NCBI RefSeq assembly: GCF_004303025.1
Contig: NZ_PJQW01000002.1
Coordinates: forward strand, 344,667 to 408,666
From: Flavobacterium sp. J27
GTDB taxonomy: Bacteria; Bacteroidota; Bacteroidia; Flavobacteriales; Flavobacteriaceae
Length of the DNA stretch: 64,000 nt
Reading direction: 5' to 3'
Of the stretch, positions 31,854 through 42,941 are shown piece after piece; position 1 is the stretch's first letter, and each line of letters opens with the position of its first letter. The position numbers were made by a program, and so were the translations under genes. A model generated the notes under the pieces. That model was not told the origin of the DNA and searched no databases. It worked only from the letters and a program-made list of their open reading frames with translations.

Positions 31854-32280
31854 CCAATATGATATTGTTATTAAAAAATAAGACGTAACAAATTAACAGT
31901 CAGATATTTATTTTTAATCGTTTTACAATTCAAAATAAGTTCTAATATGTTAGTTAAGAGTGTTATTCGTTATCTTGATTTTCATTTTTTAAACCAATTT
32001 TAAAAATGATTCTTTTATATTTTTTAAAGCCAAATTTTTTATAACCTATTTCACTGAATTAAAATGAATTATAAATTAGCAACAAGTATTTATACAGTAA
32101 AATACTACATTTTTAATAAAAAAGGCATACTTTTTGAAAACACAAAAAATGAAAAAATATAAGTGATTTTTAACTTGAGAGTAAATAATATTAATTTTAA
32201 GCATTAATTTATATTATGAATTCAAAAAATTAGTATTTTTAAAACATTATCATTAATAACCATCGTTTTTTAGATTGTTA

Positions 32281-32288
32281 TAAATTTG
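32281..32288 (+). promoter_or_regulatory. Bacteroidota -7 box TAAATTTG
   Basis: TAAATTTG matches TAnnTTTG, 40 bp before the kinase start at 32329. Confidence 0.5.
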
Positions 32289-32328
32289 TCGTTTACTTAG
32301 GTTAGAGGTAGTAAAATAAAAGAATTGC

Positions 32329-35300
32329 ATGAGAGATATAGAAAGAGCATACGAAGCGCTTCTAAAGAAAACGAAAGAACAAGAAGAAGAAATTAAAAGA
32401 CTTCATGCAGCCCAAAAGAGCAACATAAATTCGGAGGCAGAAAACGAAGATACTTACAAGAATATCTACCATGCGTTATTAGATAACAACGATAGTATTG
32501 TTATTCTAATGGACGAAAATTTAAATACATTATACAGAAGTAAATCTACTGCCTTAATTACAGGTTGGACCGATGAGTCGCACATAGATGCACCACTACT
32601 AAGCTATATTCATCCTGATTATCTCGATTATGTAGATAACATGATTCAGCTATCCATAGATCAACCTAAAACAGCTATTAATGTTACCCTACAAGTAAAA
32701 CATGAAAATGGAAATTATATTTGGCTAGAAGGTATTATTAACAATCGTATTGATGATAGTAATATTAATGGCATTATCGTAATCCTAAGAGATATTACCG
32801 AACGGAAAAAAATCTTCGAAATTATTACAGAAGAAAAAGAAAAGTTTGATAAGATTGCAGCAACTTCTCCTGGATTAATTTATTCCATGCGACAAAATAA
32901 AGACGGTTCATTAACTTATCCTTATGCTAGTGAAGCTGTGGGAGAAATATATGGTTTTGCTCATGAAGATATTAAAGACAATCCAAACAAGATTTTTGCT
33001 TTAATTCATCCCGATGATTTACAATATGTAATAGATAGTGTTACCGAAACAAAAACAAAATTAGTTCCTCTAAATTGTACGTATCGTTACTTTCACCCTA
33101 AAAAAGGATTAGTATGGCATGAAGTTAATTCGTTACCTGTTGTGGAAGCGGAAGGAACGGTAATTTGTCATGGTATTGCAACCGACATCACAGAGCGAAT
33201 TTTAGCCAAACAAAAAATAGTAAAAGCCAATCGTTTATATCATTTCATTAGTCAAATGAATCAAATGATTGTGCGTGCTACAGATGAAGATACCTTATTT
33301 AAAGAGGCTTGTGCTATAGCTGTAAATATTGGTAAATTTAAAATGGTATGGATTGGCATGAAAGATGAAAGTTCAGATAAAATTGAACCTAAAGTAATTG
33401 CGGGTGAAGACAATGGATATGTAAAAGCCATGCAAACCATTCTTTTAGAAAATAACCAAAATGTAATTGCATCTCGTTGTGAAGCGCTAAAAAGAGAAAA
33501 ATATGTCGTAATCAACAATGTAGCTGATGACTCGATTATGCAACCTTGGAGAGAAGAAGCCTTAGTAAGAGATTTTCAATCGTTAATGATTTTACCAATT
33601 AGAAAATTTGAAGAAACCGTAGGTATTTTCTGTTTTTATTCCAGTGAGGTCAATTATTTCGATGAAGAAGAAATTGCGTTAGTAGAAGAAGCCACTTCAG
33701 ATGTTTCATTTGCTCTAGAAGTTTTTGAAAACGAAAGAATTAAGAAGAATGCTTTAAAAGAAATGATTGAAAGTGAAAACAGATATCATATCTTAACCGA
33801 AATTTCACCTGTAGGTATTTTCCGAACTGACGCGGCTGGTTTTACCACTTATGTTAATCCTAGGTGGTCAGAAATAACAGGAATGCCTTACGAAAAAGCA
33901 TTAGGTAATGGATGGTTAGATGCAGTACATGAAGAAGACAGACTATCGTTACAAAAAGGATGGGAAACCGCGACTGAACATAAGGATTTATCACTCTCAG
34001 AATATCGCTTTATAAAACCCGACGGTACTATCGTTTGGGTTATGGGACATGCTATTCCAGAAAAAAATGCAAATAATGAAGTTGTAGGTTATGTAGGTAC
34101 AACCACAAATATTACAGAACGTAAAAGAGTGGAAGAAGAGTTTAAAAAATCCTATGAAAAACTAGAAGCTATTATAGATGCTATTCCCGATTTATTAATA
34201 GAAATTGATGCAGAAGGACGCATTTTTAATTACCACGCGCACAGAGAAAACTTATTATCGCATTCTACTACTGCTATTATCGGAAAACTATTGGCAGAAG
34301 TATTACCAAAAGCTGCTGGTAAATGTTTTACTGAAGCAATGGAAGACGTAATCAACAAAGGATTTTCAACTGGTAAACAGTATGAATTGCATTTACCTAG
34401 TGGCAAGCACTGGTTTGAATTGTCTATTGCACCTATGGAAGAAAGTAATGCTAATGAAAATCATTTTATTTGTCTTTCCCGAGATATTACTATTGCCAAA
34501 CAATCTGAAATTGAGCTACAAAAAAGTAAAGAACGCTATCAAGAAATTTTAAACAATCTAGATGCTGGAATTATTGTCCAAGGTATCAATGGTTCTATTT
34601 TATTGAACAATGTAAAAGCTGCTGAATTATTAAATATTAAACCATTTGATAAATTGGTTTCTAATTGGATATTTTTAAATGAAGACGGCAGTTTAATGGA
34701 TAAAAATAAGTATCCTATACATCAATTATTAGAAGGTGGAAATCCTATTAAAAATTTAATCCTTGGTGTAGCTAAATCAAAAAAGACGACATGGCTATTA
34801 TTTAATGCTTTCGCTGTAAAAAATGTAAAAGGTCAGATTACAGAAATTGTTTCTAGTTTTATAGATATTACAGAACGAAAGTTAATGGAAATTGAAATTT
34901 TAAAAGGAAAAGATCAAGCAGAAGCAGCCAACAAGGCAAAAACTGATTTCTTGGCCAATATGAGTCACGAAATTAGAACACCTCTAAATGGAATTATTGG
35001 TTTTAGTCATTTATTAATGGAATCTAATTTAGAGAAAACCCATTATCAATATATGTCTACAATTAACGAATCGGCTTCTTCCCTATTAAAAATTGTAAAT
35101 GACATTCTTGATTTTTCAAAAATTGAATCGGGTAAATTTGAATTAAATATTGAGGAAGTAGATTTGTATGAATTGACACAACAAGTAGTCGATTTATTTC
35201 AATACCAAGCGCATCAAAAGAAATTAAATTTGGTACTCAACCGACATAAAGAAGTACCACAATTTATACTGGCCGATTTGGTCCGCCTGAAACAAATTTT

Positions 35301-36072
35301 AATGAACTTATTAAGTAATGCTTTAAAGTTTACTGAATTTGGTGAAATTCAATTAAATATTACTCCAATCAAAGTTTCAAATGATACTGCCGTTTTACAT
35401 TTTTCGGTAAATGATACAGGTATTGGTATTAAAATTGACAATAATGAAAAAATCTTCGATTCCTTTGTTCAAGAAGATACTTCTACCAGTAGAAAATTTG
35501 GAGGAACTGGTTTAGGTTTAGCTATTTCAAATCAATTATTAGCTTTAATGGGTAGTAAGTTAGAACTGGAGAGTAAATATGGAGAAGGAAGTAAATTTTT
35601 CTTTACTATAAAAGTGACTAAAATTCCTAAAAACGACCTCCATTCTAATGCGCTAAAAAAGAATTTAAATCATAATACTAATTCAGATACAGAAGTTCTA
35701 AAACGTTTTAAAGTGTTAGTAGTTGAAGACAATAAAGTAAATATGCTATTGGCGAAAACATTATTACAAAAAATAAATCCGAATATATACATTTTAGAAG
35801 CTTTTGATGGTGTTGAAGCTGTCTCTCTATTTCAAAATGAAGTTATCGATTTAATATTAATGGATGTCCAAATGCCTAATAAAAATGGTTATGATGCAAC
35901 CAAAGAAATCAGACAATTAGTACAAGGTAAAAAAACACCTATTATTGCCATTACTGCAGGTATTTTAGCTCATGAAAGAGAACGTTGTTTTGAAGCGGGT
36001 ATGAATGATTATTTGTCAAAACCTATCATCAAAACAGATTTAGAAGCTATACTTAATAAATGGTTAGTATAA
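32329..36072 (+). CDS. Soluble PAS/GAF hybrid histidine kinase
   Basis: 1247 residues with no membrane segment. A short coiled coil is followed by PAS domains ending in DITERK-type motifs (at about residues 160, 285, 605, 725 and 865), with a GAF domain near 300-460 ([16 protein letters not shown]). The HisKA box is [16 protein letters not shown] with His near 880; the HATPase has [21 protein letters not shown] and [12 protein letters not shown]-terminal receiver has [15 protein letters not shown] (Asp near 1179). It senses cytoplasmic signals through several PAS/GAF sites; no output domain or cognate regulator is adjacent. Confidence 0.9.
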   Translation: MRDIERAYEALLKKTKEQEEEIKRLHAAQKSNINSEAENEDTYKNIYHALLDNNDSIVILMDENLNTLYRSKSTALITGWTDESHIDAPLLSYIHPDYLDYVDNMIQLSIDQPKTAINVTLQVKHENGNYIWLEGIINNRIDDSNINGIIVILRDITERKKIFEIITEEKEKFDKIAATSPGLIYSMRQNKDGSLTYPYASEAVGEIYGFAHEDIKDNPNKIFALIHPDDLQYVIDSVTETKTKLVPLNCTYRYFHPKKGLVWHEVNSLPVVEAEGTVICHGIATDITERILAKQKIVKANRLYHFISQMNQMIVRATDEDTLFKEACAIAVNIGKFKMVWIGMKDESSDKIEPKVIAGEDNGYVKAMQTILLENNQNVIASRCEALKREKYVVINNVADDSIMQPWREEALVRDFQSLMILPIRKFEETVGIFCFYSSEVNYFDEEEIALVEEATSDVSFALEVFENERIKKNALKEMIESENRYHILTEISPVGIFRTDAAGFTTYVNPRWSEITGMPYEKALGNGWLDAVHEEDRLSLQKGWETATEHKDLSLSEYRFIKPDGTIVWVMGHAIPEKNANNEVVGYVGTTTNITERKRVEEEFKKSYEKLEAIIDAIPDLLIEIDAEGRIFNYHAHRENLLSHSTTAIIGKLLAEVLPKAAGKCFTEAMEDVINKGFSTGKQYELHLPSGKHWFELSIAPMEESNANENHFICLSRDITIAKQSEIELQKSKERYQEILNNLDAGIIVQGINGSILLNNVKAAELLNIKPFDKLVSNWIFLNEDGSLMDKNKYPIHQLLEGGNPIKNLILGVAKSKKTTWLLFNAFAVKNVKGQITEIVSSFIDITERKLMEIEILKGKDQAEAANKAKTDFLANMSHEIRTPLNGIIGFSHLLMESNLEKTHYQYMSTINESASSLLKIVNDILDFSKIESGKFELNIEEVDLYELTQQVVDLFQYQAHQKKLNLVLNRHKEVPQFILADLVRLKQILMNLLSNALKFTEFGEIQLNITPIKVSNDTAVLHFSVNDTGIGIKIDNNEKIFDSFVQEDTSTSRKFGGTGLGLAISNQLLALMGSKLELESKYGEGSKFFFTIKVTKIPKNDLHSNALKKNLNHNTNSDTEVLKRFKVLVVEDNKVNMLLAKTLLQKINPNIYILEAFDGVEAVSLFQNEVIDLILMDVQMPNKNGYDATKEIRQLVQGKKTPIIAITAGILAHERERCFEAGMNDYLSKPIIKTDLEAILNKWLV

Positions 36073-36837
36073 ATCTCGTTTTTTATAAATTATATGCGAT
36101 AAAAAATCTCGATAAGCCTCTTTAATCGGTAAGTCATAAGAAACTATTATTTCTTTTCTAATAAATTGAATTTCTGTATTGTCTACTGGATTTATACCTT
36201 TTTTAAGTACGTCTTTAAAGTATAAACCTACGCCTCTTTTTTGCCAAGAAGGCAATTCATTATAGTTAATTCCATGTTGAAATAAGAGTTCGTTTTTATG
36301 TGCAGTAGAAGTTTTTTCAAGTCTTTTTGAAGCTTCAAGATAATCAACCCCATGATTTCTCAAAGTCCAATAACAGTAAGAAGAAAGAGAATTTCTATGA
36401 GCATCTTCTTGTCTCCAAGAAAAATAATCTAAAACCATTTCTTTATTTGGCACGCAAATCGTTCTACAATCTAAAACGGCCAAGTGTTGAAAATACATAC
36501 TAAAAAAAGCACTTGCTTCCCCAGACAATACTGAATTTATTTTTCTAACTTTTCGATTAAAAGTACTATCATTTTTATCGATTAACAAAGAAATCTCATC
36601 ACTTTGTGTATAAGCATAAATAACCTTAAAGCCTATTGTAAGAAGATGTTTCGTCGTCGCAATCATTGCTTCATGAAACTTACTGTCAAAAGGTTTTTCT
36701 AGTGATAATGTTTCTTTTGTTAATTTTGTAAATCCTTTGCCGTCGAGTCGTACTATAATATAATTTTCAGGTAAAACATATTGATCAAAAAGTTTTTCAT
36801 TCTTTCTCATTTTGGCATCCAATGCTTCAAATTTCAT
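36064..36837 (-). CDS. Thg1-like 3-prime to 5-prime RNA polymerase (tRNAHis guanylyltransferase family)
   Basis: 257 residues from the ATG at 36837 ([20 protein letters not shown]). Family signatures: [17 protein letters not shown] (metal-binding Asp), [14 protein letters not shown] (second carboxylate pair), and [17 protein letters not shown] in place of the eukaryotic HINNLYN. Thg1-like proteins add nucleotides in the reverse direction, repairing truncated tRNA 5-prime ends. It overlaps the P-loop kinase gene by 11 bp and so belongs to one operon with it and the MBL hydrolase. A bacterial Thg1 homologue is uncommon and suggests transfer. Confidence 0.85.
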   Translation of the reverse strand: MKFEALDAKMRKNEKLFDQYVLPENYIIVRLDGKGFTKLTKETLSLEKPFDSKFHEAMIATTKHLLTIGFKVIYAYTQSDEISLLIDKNDSTFNRKVRKINSVLSGEASAFFSMYFQHLAVLDCRTICVPNKEMVLDYFSWRQEDAHRNSLSSYCYWTLRNHGVDYLEASKRLEKTSTAHKNELLFQHGINYNELPSWQKRGVGLYFKDVLKKGINPVDNTEIQFIRKEIIVSYDLPIKEAYRDFLSHIIYKKRDLY

Positions 36838-37261
36838 AATTATCAATTTTAAAAAAATCATTATTCAAACTCACTTTATACATTTCGTCAAAACCTTCAT
36901 TAAGTTGAGGCAATTCTAGTTGGTTGTATTTCGCTTTTACACCTATTTCTGAAATCTTTTCTTTTCTATGCCCATTTCTCTCCAAAGCATCTTTCAAACT
37001 GCATTCAAAATAGTAGGCTATAATTTTATATTTTTTTTCTTTTAAAAGCGTAATATACTTTGCACGCTCTTCTTTAGAAACGTTAGTATTATCAATTACA
37101 AATTGAGATTGCGTTGTAAAACAATATTCTATTAATTTAGTTTCTTTATTTCTTGTATTTAATAAGTCTAAACTAACTCTAATATGACTATTAAAAAAAT
37201 TTTCTTTGTAGAACGAACTTTTTCCACTAGCTGGAATTCCAATAAACATAATACACTGCAT
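36827..37261 (-). CDS. P-loop polynucleotide-kinase-like protein
   Basis: 144 residues. Walker A is FIGIPASGKSSFY near the N-terminus; a DNTNVSKEERAKYI motif and the lid arginine region RNGHRKEKI correspond to the T4 polynucleotide kinase-like fold. It would phosphorylate RNA or DNA 5-prime ends. Placed between a Thg1-like polymerase (11-bp overlap) and an MBL-fold gene (6-bp gap), a tRNA 5-prime-end repair role is a reasonable inference: kinase first, reverse polymerase next. Confidence 0.8.
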   Translation of the reverse strand: MQCIMFIGIPASGKSSFYKENFFNSHIRVSLDLLNTRNKETKLIEYCFTTQSQFVIDNTNVSKEERAKYITLLKEKKYKIIAYYFECSLKDALERNGHRKEKISEIGVKAKYNQLELPQLNEGFDEMYKVSLNNDFFKIDNYEI

Positions 37262-37267
37262 CTATTC

Positions 37268-38266
37268 TTAATTTATAGTTACCTGAAACTCTTTTAAAAA
37301 ATCTTCTTCAATTTGAATAATATCTTGTTCTACATATTTTCTTGAAAAATGAATAGGAATTGCTTTTTTAACCATTGCATTACGCATAACTTTACCCGAT
37401 TGAGAAGCATAACTATGATAATTTAATAATGCTTTTTCTTTATCTTCATCTTTATAAAAACACTCGATTAAAACTAAGTCACAATTAAAAAATAATTGCT
37501 TTATTTTTGCATGATTTTCTTCATGAAATGCATGATCTAAAATAACTCCTAAAGTGTTTCCTTTTTCAATCTTTAAATAGTGAAACAAATCGTTAGCTAA
37601 ATACTCTTTTTCTTCAATTATTATAATTTCATCACTATTATTTGATAAATACGCTTGCTTGAGTTCTGTTATCCATTTTCCTGGTTGATAAGGAACTTCT
37701 GAAATGAGAATACTAACCGAATCATTTTCTTTAAAATGATAGGCAATAACATCTGTTTTATGATCTAAAATTGTAAAATTTACCACTACCCTTTCATCTT
37801 TATATAAACTTGTTCTTTCATACAAAAATGTTAATTCCCATTCAGCGGGTTTTAATTCATAAACTAATATCTTATGTTCAGAAATAATTTCTCTTATTTC
37901 ATACACAACAGCATCCGCTTCTACTAAATTCCATGTAAAAGACTTTAACTTGGCTTGTACTTGTGACGCTATATTTTTAGGACCACAAATGATGTAACGC
38001 TCTTTTGTGCCTATTTGATGTCTCATAATTTGATCAAAATTTATAAAATGATCTATATGAGTATGAGAAATAAAAATTGCACGCGTTTTTAGGCAATCTT
38101 TTACACTTAAAAGACTCGCTTCACCACAATCTACAATATAGTTCCATTTGCAATTATCGGGGTAAACAACAATACAAATATCTTCACCTAATTTACTTTT
38201 AATTTCTGGAAATAACATGGGCATATAAATGAAATGCAAAGATGCTATTTTTTTAATAATATTCAT
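37268..38266 (-). CDS. RNase Z-like metallo-beta-lactamase hydrolase
   Basis: 332 residues. The MBL motif is AIFISHTHIDHFINFDQIMR (HxHxDH), preceded by the strand aspartate in IVDCGEAS. Later histidines occur in LDHAFHEENHA and the C-terminal PIHFSRKYVE. The overall order resembles RNase Z or the closely related phosphodiesterases that cut tRNA 3-prime trailers. As first gene of an operon with a polynucleotide kinase and a Thg1-like polymerase, it could process RNA ends. Some non-RNase members of this family exist, so the substrate is open. Confidence 0.75.
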   Translation of the reverse strand: MNIIKKIASLHFIYMPMLFPEIKSKLGEDICIVVYPDNCKWNYIVDCGEASLLSVKDCLKTRAIFISHTHIDHFINFDQIMRHQIGTKERYIICGPKNIASQVQAKLKSFTWNLVEADAVVYEIREIISEHKILVYELKPAEWELTFLYERTSLYKDERVVVNFTILDHKTDVIAYHFKENDSVSILISEVPYQPGKWITELKQAYLSNNSDEIIIIEEKEYLANDLFHYLKIEKGNTLGVILDHAFHEENHAKIKQLFFNCDLVLIECFYKDEDKEKALLNYHSYASQSGKVMRNAMVKKAIPIHFSRKYVEQDIIQIEEDFLKEFQVTIN

Positions 38267-38346
38267 GAATTCGACAATTCAACCTTACTATTCCATTTTA
38301 AATATTGAATTTTAAAAATTCGCACCATTATTTCTCAACTATTTTA

Positions 38347-38354
38347 TAATTTTG
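38347..38354 (+). promoter_or_regulatory. Bacteroidota -7 box TAATTTTG
   Basis: TAATTTTG followed by C, 40 bp before the U32 peptidase start. Confidence 0.6.
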
Positions 38355-38394
38355 CAGTTTCCAATACTATTTGGAAAATAAGCATTTTTGAATT

Positions 38395-40287
38395 ATGAAA
38401 CAAAAGGTTGAAATTTTGGCTCCAGCCAAAAACTTGGCACAAGGAATAGCGGCCATTAATGCAGGAGCAGATGCAGTATATATTGGAGCGCCTTTATATG
38501 GAGCACGTACTAATGCTACCAATTCGGTAGAAGATATTGCGGAAATGGTGGCGTATGCTCATTTATTTAAAGCACAGGTTTTTGTGGTTTTAAATACCAT
38601 TTTATATGAAAAAGAATTAGAACCTTGTGAAAAATTAATTCATGAATTGTATGCTATAGGTGTTGATGCTATTATTATTCAAGATATGGCTATCTTAGAA
38701 ATGAACTTACCTCCTATTGTTATTCATGCAAGTACACAAGCTAATAATAGAGACCCAAAACATGTTAAATTCTTAAAAGATGCTGGAATACAACGCGTGG
38801 TTTTAGCTAGAGAATTAAACTTAGATCAAATTCGAGAAATTCATGAGGCTTCTGATGTAGAATTAGAATTTTTTGTTTCCGGTGCGCTTTGTGTCTCTTT
38901 TAGCGGTAATTGTTATATGAGTATTGCTGGTGGAGAGCGAAGTGCCAATAGAGGATCTTGTGCTCAAAACTGTCGTTTACCTTACAATTTAACTGATGGT
39001 ACAGGTAAAACACTTATTTCAAATAGTCATTTATTATCTATTAAAGATTTAGATTTAAGTGATCAATTGCCAAATTTAATTGAAGCAGGTATTACTTCAT
39101 TTAAAATAGAAGGGCGTTTAAAAGATGTGGTTTATGTAAAAAATAATACGTCATTTTTGCGTAAAAAATTAGATGCTTTTTTAGAAGATAATGAGCACTT
39201 TCAAAAAGCGTCATCAGGTAAAACCTTCTATAATTTTGAACCAGAAATGGATCGTAGTTTCAATAGAGGGTATACTGATTATTTTGTGAACCAAAGAAAA
39301 GCAAAAATTGGTAGTTGGGAAAGCCCAAAATCGCAAGGACAATACATTGGTAAACTGATTGAAACGAAAGCCAATGGGTATGTAATTGAAAATGCCGACA
39401 AATTAAACAATGGTGATGGTTTGTACTTTATTAACGAATTAGGAGAAGCAGATGGAACTCAAATTAATATTATCATCAACAATATTGTAGTTCCTAATAC
39501 TTTTAAAACATTACCTGTAGGCACTGAAATTTATAGAAATTCAGATGCAGAGTTTAACAAAATTGTTGAAAAAGAAAATAGTGCTGTTAGAAAAATAAGT
39601 GTTGATTTAGTGTTTACTGAAACGCAAGACGGTTTTATGCTTGTGGCAACTGATGAAGATGGACATACTAGTATTGCTACTTTAGAAACTGAAAAAGAAA
39701 CAGCAAAAAATGGTAATCATACTATTCCGAATATTAAATCCAATCTAGTCAAAACAGGGAATACTCCATTTATGATTGAGAATATTGCAGTTGAGTTTTC
39801 AAAGAATTGGTTTTTACCTATTTCAAAAGTAAACGAAATTAGACGAACGGTTTTAGAACAATTAATCGACATCAGAATTCAAGAATACCATAGAGAAGAA
39901 TTTCAAATAAAGCCAACAAACCATCCTTATCCTGTAGAAGAATTAGATTTTACCTATAATGTTTCTAATAGTTTGGCGAGACAATTTTATAAACGTCATG
40001 GAGTTACTGAAATAGAGAAAGCTTTCGAATTACAATGGGATCCAGGAAAATCTAGAGTAATGGTGACCAAATATTGCGTTAAATATGAATTGGGTAAATG
40101 TGCTCGTTTTCAACGTGATACTATGGGAGAAAAAGTAGTTGAACCTTTAACATTAACCCATGGTGAAAATGCTTATAAATTGAAATTTAATTGTAAGCCT
40201 TGTGAAATGGAAATTTGGGAAAAAGATGCCGAATTAGAATTCATAGACGAAGATGAACAATTTGATTTTATAACCAAGAAGAAATAA
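38395..40287 (+). CDS. U32 family peptidase-like protein (YegQ/TrhP type)
   Basis: 630 residues. The N-terminal TIM-barrel start is EILAPAKNLAQGIAAINAGA, then IHASTQANNRD and the family signature ELEFFVSGALCVSFSGNC. The C-terminal portion has a cysteine cluster (KYCVKYELGKCARFQ and NCKPCEMEIW). Members of this length act in tRNA hydroxylation (TrhP) rather than protein cleavage. Conserved housekeeping in flavobacteria. It has its own promoter and a strong terminator. Confidence 0.85.
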   Translation: MKQKVEILAPAKNLAQGIAAINAGADAVYIGAPLYGARTNATNSVEDIAEMVAYAHLFKAQVFVVLNTILYEKELEPCEKLIHELYAIGVDAIIIQDMAILEMNLPPIVIHASTQANNRDPKHVKFLKDAGIQRVVLARELNLDQIREIHEASDVELEFFVSGALCVSFSGNCYMSIAGGERSANRGSCAQNCRLPYNLTDGTGKTLISNSHLLSIKDLDLSDQLPNLIEAGITSFKIEGRLKDVVYVKNNTSFLRKKLDAFLEDNEHFQKASSGKTFYNFEPEMDRSFNRGYTDYFVNQRKAKIGSWESPKSQGQYIGKLIETKANGYVIENADKLNNGDGLYFINELGEADGTQINIIINNIVVPNTFKTLPVGTEIYRNSDAEFNKIVEKENSAVRKISVDLVFTETQDGFMLVATDEDGHTSIATLETEKETAKNGNHTIPNIKSNLVKTGNTPFMIENIAVEFSKNWFLPISKVNEIRRTVLEQLIDIRIQEYHREEFQIKPTNHPYPVEELDFTYNVSNSLARQFYKRHGVTEIEKAFELQWDPGKSRVMVTKYCVKYELGKCARFQRDTMGEKVVEPLTLTHGENAYKLKFNCKPCEMEIWEKDAELEFIDEDEQFDFITKKK

Positions 40288-40290
40288 AAT

Positions 40291-40328
40291 AAAAAATCCG
40301 AATTAATTTTTAATTCGGATTTTTTATT
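40291..40328 (+). terminator. Rho-independent terminator
   Basis: ATCCGAATTA and TAATTCGGAT form a 10-bp stem with a 5-nt loop, followed by TTTTTATTTT. Confidence 0.85.
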
Positions 40329-40368
40329 TTCTATATACTAATGATTAGAATCTAAACAGAAGAAAACA

Positions 40369-41361
40369 TTAATTTTTCTGATAAGTGTCAAATAAATAAG
40401 CTAAAGTATCGGGAATGTTGTTGGCTTTCATTTTTGGATATACAATTGTACTATTTAGCCAGTTTTCAATCACTTGGTTAAAATCATCTTCTACCTCATA
40501 TTCTACAGGAACACCCATCGCTTTTAATGCGGCTGCATTGCATTCTTGTTCGTAATGAGACTTAATGGGTATGGAAAGTAATTTCTTTTCTAAAAACAAA
40601 GCCTCTGAAGGCGTTTCAAAACCACCACCCGTAATAATACCTTCACAATGAATTAAACTTTGATTAAAATCTTTTTGATTTACTGGAAAATAAGTAATAT
40701 TCTGGATAGTATGTTTTTCCTTAACCGTGTCTAAAAACCAATGAAAATGTACATGAGGCAACGATTGGAAAGCTTTTTCTAAACAATCTTTGTCAAATGA
40801 AGGCAAATATATGGTAATGTGTCCTAGATTAGTGGGTGTCGCTTGTACAATTTCATCTTTAATAATTGGTGGATGAATAAAGGAATCGTAAGGTTGAAAG
40901 TGTAACCCTAAATTTTGAGGTGCAGGAGCATAATTTTTAAAGATAAACTCCCCTACTTTACTTTTGCTATCTGGTCTAGGTGTATTTTCAGATAAAAAAC
41001 TTGCTTGATGACCAAATTGAACCGAATGTACATTTTGTAATTTACATGCTAAGGCAGTTACAGCATCAAAATCATTAATAATAATGTCATATTGATGCAA
41101 AGGCAATTGATTAGCATCTTTATAAATTTGGTACGGCTTAAATTTTTTAGCAATGTTCCAATAGTCTAAACCACCACATTTACTGTAAAATAAACTACAG
41201 CCTTTACTTCTGTAGGCAATTGGAATATTTACATCTAAGGAGGCATTACTCCCGCTCAAAAAAAAGTCAATCTCGCCAAATTTTTGTAAATAAGGAAATA
41301 ATTGTGTAGCTCTACTAATGTGTCCATTACCTGTAGCTTGAACAGCATAAAATATTTTCAT
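40369..41361 (-). CDS. Glycosyltransferase (MJ1255/VC2487-like, GT-B fold)
   Basis: 330 residues. It begins MKIFYAVQATGNGHISRATQ, the nucleotide-sugar glycosyltransferase start with the GxGH loop. The C-terminal half holds GIITGGGFETPSEALFLEKK, the donor-binding GGGxxTxxE motif. Single gene, cytoplasmic or membrane-associated; acceptor unknown. It resembles family 28-type transferases common in flavobacteria. Confidence 0.8.
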   Translation of the reverse strand: MKIFYAVQATGNGHISRATQLFPYLQKFGEIDFFLSGSNASLDVNIPIAYRSKGCSLFYSKCGGLDYWNIAKKFKPYQIYKDANQLPLHQYDIIINDFDAVTALACKLQNVHSVQFGHQASFLSENTPRPDSKSKVGEFIFKNYAPAPQNLGLHFQPYDSFIHPPIIKDEIVQATPTNLGHITIYLPSFDKDCLEKAFQSLPHVHFHWFLDTVKEKHTIQNITYFPVNQKDFNQSLIHCEGIITGGGFETPSEALFLEKKLLSIPIKSHYEQECNAAALKAMGVPVEYEVEDDFNQVIENWLNSTIVYPKMKANNIPDTLAYLFDTYQKN

Positions 41362-41494
41362 ACATGGGTTGTTTTGTGATTTTAATTTGGCAAAATGAAT
41401 ACTACCTTTTTCTTACAAAACGAACCAAAAATAACAATTCATGCCTATTCCTATATACTGATAACACAAACTTAATCATCATTTAAACTATAAT

Positions 41495-41522
41495 TAAAAA
41501 AGGCCATCGTATTGATGGCCTT
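41495..41522 (-). terminator. Rho-independent terminator
   Basis: AAGGCCATC and GATGGCCTT form a 9-bp stem with a 5-nt loop; on the minus strand a T-run follows. It ends the lipoprotein gene at 41551. Confidence 0.85.
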
Positions 41523-41550
41523 ACTATTAGCTATAAGTTCAATGACTTAT

Positions 41551-42480
41551 TTAGGGTTCTAACATAAAATCGTAAATAGCATAGTGAGGTTGTCCAGTAG
41601 CAGCTGTATTTAACAAGAACGTTGGGTTTGATGGTGTACAAGCTGTAATATCAAAGTTATTTGATATAATTCCAGTTGAACTACCCACAACCCATCTTTT
41701 ACAACAATTATCATAATGGAAACCTAATTCTTTCATAGTATAGATATTGTTTGCAGGAAGGTTTTTGTATGAATAACGTCCTACTAAATTTCCGGCTAAA
41801 TCATATTCAAAAATATCACCATAATTAGGAGGACACATTATATTTGTTAAACCAGAAATTACATGTACTTTATTACCAAAGAATGTAAGTCCGTTATACT
41901 GATTTGTAGGTGATGCAGAAGAGAAAGGAGTACAAGCACCTGTACTTACATTTACACGCATAACAGTTGAAGTACCTTCTTTTATAGCTAAGAATAATCC
42001 AGTAGTGCCATAATTTTCTATGTCTTGTAATGGAGCTGCTGTAGGTGTTGCCACTACAGCTGCACCAGATATAATTTGTACTTTTAATAATCTCGATGGA
42101 AAATTAGAATTTACACCAGTAACTGCCCAAGCATAACCTGGTGTTCCTGGCATATCACAAAGTCCTGTTACACTAGTAACTGGTGTTCCTCCAATATTAA
42201 TTGTTGATAAATAATTATAGCCAGTTGGAGATGTACACACATCTACTTTGTAAATATGAGAAGTTAACCCACCTGGAACTGGAGTACTTGTTCCTGCTGA
42301 TAAAACTAAAGCGTACATAGTACCGCATGAGGCAGCTGAGGCACGATCTGTTTCTGGTTTTAATTTAGTAGTTGCATTTGCATTTGTTTCTTCAGTAGTG
42401 TTTTCTTCTGGTGTTTGACACGACCATAAGAGTGCTGCGAAACTAGCTAGAGCCAATTTCTGAAAGGTACTTTTTTTCAT
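41551..42480 (-). CDS. Lipoprotein of unknown function
   Basis: 309 residues with a lipoprotein signal (LASFAALLWSC, Cys at about residue 21) and a Glu/Thr-rich linker. The mature part is beta-rich and low in charge (TMYALVLSAGTSTPVPGG, VTSVTGLCDMPGTPGYAWAV, VVGSSTGIISNNF), suggesting a beta-propeller-like or DUF4394-like fold. No catalytic motif recognised. Probably outer-membrane or surface-exposed. Strong terminator downstream. Confidence 0.6.
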   Translation of the reverse strand: MKKSTFQKLALASFAALLWSCQTPEENTTEETNANATTKLKPETDRASAASCGTMYALVLSAGTSTPVPGGLTSHIYKVDVCTSPTGYNYLSTINIGGTPVTSVTGLCDMPGTPGYAWAVTGVNSNFPSRLLKVQIISGAAVVATPTAAPLQDIENYGTTGLFLAIKEGTSTVMRVNVSTGACTPFSSASPTNQYNGLTFFGNKVHVISGLTNIMCPPNYGDIFEYDLAGNLVGRYSYKNLPANNIYTMKELGFHYDNCCKRWVVGSSTGIISNNFDITACTPSNPTFLLNTAATGQPHYAIYDFMLEP

Positions 42481-42733
42481 GATTTGTGTTTATTTGAATT
42501 TTTTACTACTTAAATTTAAGTAATAAATTCTTACCAAAAAAACACATCTCTATATTAATTATTTGAAAAACAATAATTTATGATTCTTTACATTTTTTCT
42601 ACCTTTTCTTTTAACAAACAAGAAAGATTCTCTGTAATTGATTAACAGTTTTTTAAGAAACACTTACTCATTCTATTCTATAATATTTGAAAAATGAATC
42701 CTTTACAACTAATTATTTTCTCTATTTTAATAA

Positions 42734-42773
42734 AATAATTTACAAATTGTTATGGAATAATTTACAAATTGTT
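42734..42773. promoter_or_regulatory. 22-bp-period direct repeats upstream of T9SS beta-helix gene
   Basis: AATAATTTACAAATTGTT occurs perfectly at 42734 and 42756 (period 22 bp). The second copy ends 35 bp before the -7 box at 42808. The core ACAAATTGT is the reverse complement of the ACAATTTGT core in the 13521 repeats. The remaining part of the 42481-42941 gap is A/T-rich with no gene. Confidence 0.6.
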
Positions 42774-42807
42774 TTGACAACTATTTTTAAAAAAATACTT
42801 CCCTATA

Positions 42808-42815
42808 TACTTTTG
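42808..42815 (+). promoter_or_regulatory. Bacteroidota -7 box TACTTTTG
   Basis: TACTTTTG fits TAnnTTTG and lies about 127 bp before the ATG at 42942, leaving a long leader. Confidence 0.5.
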
Positions 42816-42941
42816 TCCAAATTTATAAAAACAAACAACTTAAAAATAAGTGAGATACAGATTATTGTTCTCCATCTTTACCTCTATAGTTATGAAATAA
42901 ATTGTATTCCACTAATTAAACAAACTTGTAAAACTAAACCA

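Noticed and set aside
42687-42941. Upstream extension of the T9SS beta-helix gene (about 85 extra codons)
   Set aside because: The extension is A/T-rich and contains the direct repeats and a -7 box; the ATG at 42942 starts a textbook signal peptide.
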